Shown one piece after another: positions 61,387-64,000 of a DNA stretch of 64,000 nucleotides. A program made the translations under genes and the position numbers. The notes under the pieces were generated by a model. That model did no database searches and was not told the DNA's origin. It saw only the letters and a program-made list of their open reading frames with translations. Source of the DNA: Saccharomyces uvarum (Eukaryota; Ascomycota; Saccharomycetes; Saccharomycetales; Saccharomycetaceae); contig OX365940.1 in NCBI GenBank assembly GCA_947243795.1, positions 1 to 64,000 of the forward strand, in the 5' to 3' direction. Each line of letters begins with the position of its first letter. Within the stretch, counting starts at the first letter, position 1.

Positions 61387-64000
61387 ATGACTTTTTCGTT
61401 CTCCACTTCATCAAGGAAAAATGGAAGACCACCTTTAAAATCTGTTTCCACAGAAGATAACATTCATTTGTTAAGGAAGCAACGTCAACAGCAAGCATCA
61501 AGGAACTCAACAGAGAGTTCACATAATCCAGATAGTAACTCCACATCACTCGCTGTTGATAATCGGGAAGATGATGTACGCAGTGCTTCAACAAACAACT
61601 TGGACCGTTTACGACAGGAGCAAGAAGAGAACTTATTAGAAATGGACTGTACCAAATCAACACTGCTTCATAGAGCAAACATGTTGGTGGACGTCCTACC
61701 ATCTTTTGAAATGTATAATGCCTTGCACAGACATATTCCTCAAGGGAACGTTGATCCAGATAGACATGATTTCCCCCCTTCTTATCAAGAAGTTCGTACG
61801 CAAAGAATGACTATATTACCCACTACTGATAATTCTGTGGAAAGATCACCATTAACAGCAGTACTAGATCCTGAAAATCCAAGTAATAGTAACAGTACTC
61901 ATTCCCTTACCAATCTACATCCTTTACAAACGCAACATCTTACACTAAATACCACAGGTCAACAACGCCATTCTTTATCAGAGACTAATATTAGTCAAAT
62001 ACCATTTGATGATCTAAACGACTCAGATAATATTTTTATAGATAAATTATACACCTTGCCCAAAAAGACCACTCCAGTTGAAGTTGATATAAGAATAACG
62101 AAAACTGCATCAATACCTCACGAGCGTCCCGAGGAACAATCCATACTAAAGGAATATACTTCCGGTGATATTATTCATGGTTATTGTTTGATTGAAAATC
62201 GATCTCCTCAACCTTTGAAATTTGAGATGTTTTACGTTACCTTAGAAGCATATATATCGGTAATTGATCGCCAAAAGGGGAAAAGAACTTTAAAGAGATT
62301 TTTAAGAATGGTCGACTTAAGCGCATCTTGGTCTTATACAAACATTGCCCCAAGTACAGGTATACACATTGTTCCGGGAGAAAGAGATTTTGATGATGCC
62401 ATCATCGGTCTTTCAAATAGTAGAGAACTGAAGCCGAACACAAAATATAAGAAATTCTTTATGTTCAAGTTGCCCACACAATTGTTAGATGTGACATGTA
62501 AACAAGAGCAATTTTCTCACTGCCTTTTACCACCAAGTTTTGGAATTGACAGATATAAAAATAGTTGCAAGTATTCTGGCATAAAGGTTAATAGCGTCCT
62601 TGGTTGTGGACATTTAGGTACAAAGGGCTCACCTATTTTGACATTGGATATGGCTGATGATAATCTATCCATAAATTATACCATTGATGCCAAAATTGTT
62701 GGCAAAGATAAAAGAACTTCCAAATTGAATATTATGAAGGAGAGAGAATATAACTTAAGAGTCATGCCTTTCCCTTTTGTTGGTGTTACTAATCAACAAA
62801 GTGAAAAGACGTGTTTGAGACAATTAAATGATTTGGAAAGGTTAATCGAGGATAGATTTGAAGCTTTAAACAAGATTTTCAAAAAGCTGGATCTAGATGA
62901 GGCAATTTCGAATTTAGATATTCATGATACAGATATAAGCGGGACTTTGGACGGCAATGAAGAGTTGGATTCGGATGAATTACTAAGGCGCAAGATGGAT
63001 CAATTACACGTTAATAATAGAATAGACGATGCCGCTAATCTATCGCCATCATACGATTTTAAAAATATGGTTCCCAAGGAGAATTTAGTTGAGACCGAGT
63101 TACGTTATAAATTTAAGAATAAAAGCAAATCAAACTCAAGTTTGTTCTCTCATTTCTTGAGTTCGTCAGAAACAGGCTCATCGGCACCACCGCATGCATA
63201 TAATTCTGGGTTAATTGTCTTGTCAGTTAAAAAACCACAATCTGCATTGCCTTATTGGTCACCATCGTTGCTGAGGAAAACTAATAGATTTGAAGCCAAG
63301 AGTGAACAAGAAAAAGAAAACTGGGAAAGGTTGATGAATTTGCTTCCAGATGGAGTGAAAACACCACTAACCAAATTAGATGTAAACTTGACTTGTATCC
63401 AATCAAATAACAGTGCTGAACATAAACCGCCTGAGATAAGCTCTGTAACGACAGAATTTGTAGTCATTACAGCCAAATCCGATAACTCTATTCCTATCAA
63501 ATTCAGTACAGAATTGTTAATGAACAAAAATAGATTAAATGAATTAAAGACAAAATTTTCGGCATTCCAGAAAAAAGTTACTGAATATCGCAAAAAATTT
63601 GAAGAAAACAATGTGAAGCTAAACGAACTTTATAACAGGGATAGAGATCAGATTATTCCAAGAGAATTGTTGTTCACAAACTTTATATCTGACCAATTAA
63701 ACAATGATGTTGACAGTTTAGCTGGCTTAAAAGTTAATGTTATTGATTTGCATGACATTTTCAAAAGACAGATTCATACTTTTGAAGAAGAAAATGAGGA
63801 CATCATTTCCAAAAAGGGAGGCAGCAATTCTTCTTTAGCAACATCTAACAACAATTTCTTACAGGCGACATTCAGTAACAGTGCATCCACGGCTACTAAA
63901 TTTACCCAGCAGATTGTGCATACATGGGAAAAAGTTAAGCCTTTACAGTACAAGAGAGATGTAACGGTTAATTTGAAGTTGAATCCCAACATCAAAGAAA
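61387..64000 (+). CDS. BUL2: BUL2, Rsp5-binding arrestin-like adaptor (partial, runs off the window)
   Basis: The reading frame starts at ATG 61387 (MTFSFSTSSRKNGRPP) and is open to the window end, giving the first 871 residues of a protein that is ~920 residues in S. cerevisiae. The PPSY motif near residue 130 (FPPSYQEV) binds the WW domains of the ubiquitin ligase Rsp5. The following region is the Bul1/Bul2 arrestin-like fold. Bul2 directs Rsp5 to permeases such as Gap1 and so promotes their ubiquitylation and endocytosis or sorting. The N-terminal 100 residues are low complexity. Only the C-terminal ~50 residues and stop are missing, because of the window border. Confidence 0.96.
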   Translation, partial: MTFSFSTSSRKNGRPPLKSVSTEDNIHLLRKQRQQQASRNSTESSHNPDSNSTSLAVDNREDDVRSASTNNLDRLRQEQEENLLEMDCTKSTLLHRANMLVDVLPSFEMYNALHRHIPQGNVDPDRHDFPPSYQEVRTQRMTILPTTDNSVERSPLTAVLDPENPSNSNSTHSLTNLHPLQTQHLTLNTTGQQRHSLSETNISQIPFDDLNDSDNIFIDKLYTLPKKTTPVEVDIRITKTASIPHERPEEQSILKEYTSGDIIHGYCLIENRSPQPLKFEMFYVTLEAYISVIDRQKGKRTLKRFLRMVDLSASWSYTNIAPSTGIHIVPGERDFDDAIIGLSNSRELKPNTKYKKFFMFKLPTQLLDVTCKQEQFSHCLLPPSFGIDRYKNSCKYSGIKVNSVLGCGHLGTKGSPILTLDMADDNLSINYTIDAKIVGKDKRTSKLNIMKEREYNLRVMPFPFVGVTNQQSEKTCLRQLNDLERLIEDRFEALNKIFKKLDLDEAISNLDIHDTDISGTLDGNEELDSDELLRRKMDQLHVNNRIDDAANLSPSYDFKNMVPKENLVETELRYKFKNKSKSNSSLFSHFLSSSETGSSAPPHAYNSGLIVLSVKKPQSALPYWSPSLLRKTNRFEAKSEQEKENWERLMNLLPDGVKTPLTKLDVNLTCIQSNNSAEHKPPEISSVTTEFVVITAKSDNSIPIKFSTELLMNKNRLNELKTKFSAFQKKVTEYRKKFEENNVKLNELYNRDRDQIIPRELLFTNFISDQLNNDVDSLAGLKVNVIDLHDIFKRQIHTFEEENEDIISKKGGSNSSLATSNNNFLQATFSNSASTATKFTQQIVHTWEKVKPLQYKRDVTVNLKLNPNIKE

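Noticed and set aside
1-64000. CRISPR array, plasmid or bacterial-type operon
   Set aside because: The tandem repeats lack unique spacers, and all recognisable genes are yeast genes with single promoters and two spliceosomal introns.

Overview
The window is the left end of a chromosome from a budding yeast of the Saccharomyces sensu stricto group. Three things show this: C1-3A telomeric repeats at base 1, a core X-like element with an ARS consensus and an Abf1 site, and, from about 24.5 kb onward, the gene order of the left arm of S. cerevisiae chromosome XIII (YML131W, ERO1, COX14, MSC1, RSC9, ERG13, PGA3, TUB3, PHO84, GTR1, NDI1, YML119W, NGL3, NAB6, ATR1, VAN1, TAF8, DAT1, CTK3, BUL2). Against the S. 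cerevisiae proteins as I remember them, the well-conserved ones look roughly 90-95% identical and several N-termini differ clearly. I therefore infer a non-cerevisiae species more distant than S. paradoxus, but cannot name it.

Layout. 1-160 is telomeric repeat. 160-1300 is a tandem array of about five 216-bp subtelomeric units. 1300-3600 is degenerate AT-rich repeats and the core X-like element; there is no Y' element and no COS gene. 3.7-7.1 kb is a mobile-looking subtelomeric block: a YIR042C-like GNAT acetyltransferase convergent with a PAU seripauperin, two solo delta LTRs and a tRNA-Ser(AGA). A near-identical GC-rich repeat of about 55 bp lies on each side. 7.2-18.3 kb is an alpha-glucoside utilisation cluster built as two divergent modules: isomaltase with MAL activator A, then maltose permease with MAL activator B. 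Both target-gene promoters carry triplets spaced by 9 bp, as expected for Mal63-type Zn2Cys6 activators. 18.3-24.5 kb is gene-poor, with an HXT C-terminal fragment, an unrecognised secreted cysteine-containing protein and decayed coding fragments.

From 24.5 kb on the window is conserved, dense chromosome arm serving unrelated housekeeping roles: oxidative folding (ERO1), cytochrome oxidase assembly (COX14), chromatin remodelling (RSC9), sterol synthesis (ERG13), tubulin (TUB3, with its intron), phosphate uptake (PHO84), TORC1 signalling (GTR1), NADH oxidation (NDI1), RNA metabolism (NGL3, NAB6), drug efflux (ATR1), Golgi mannosylation (VAN1), transcription (TAF8, DAT1, CTK3) and permease endocytosis (BUL2, cut by the window end).

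The most notable single item is between ERO1 and COX14: an intact-looking RTF2 homologue whose first exon is only six bases (Met-Gly), followed by a 71-nt intron. I do not recall this gene in the S. cerevisiae reference annotation. Second in interest is the two-regulator MAL/IMA cluster with its phased activator sites.
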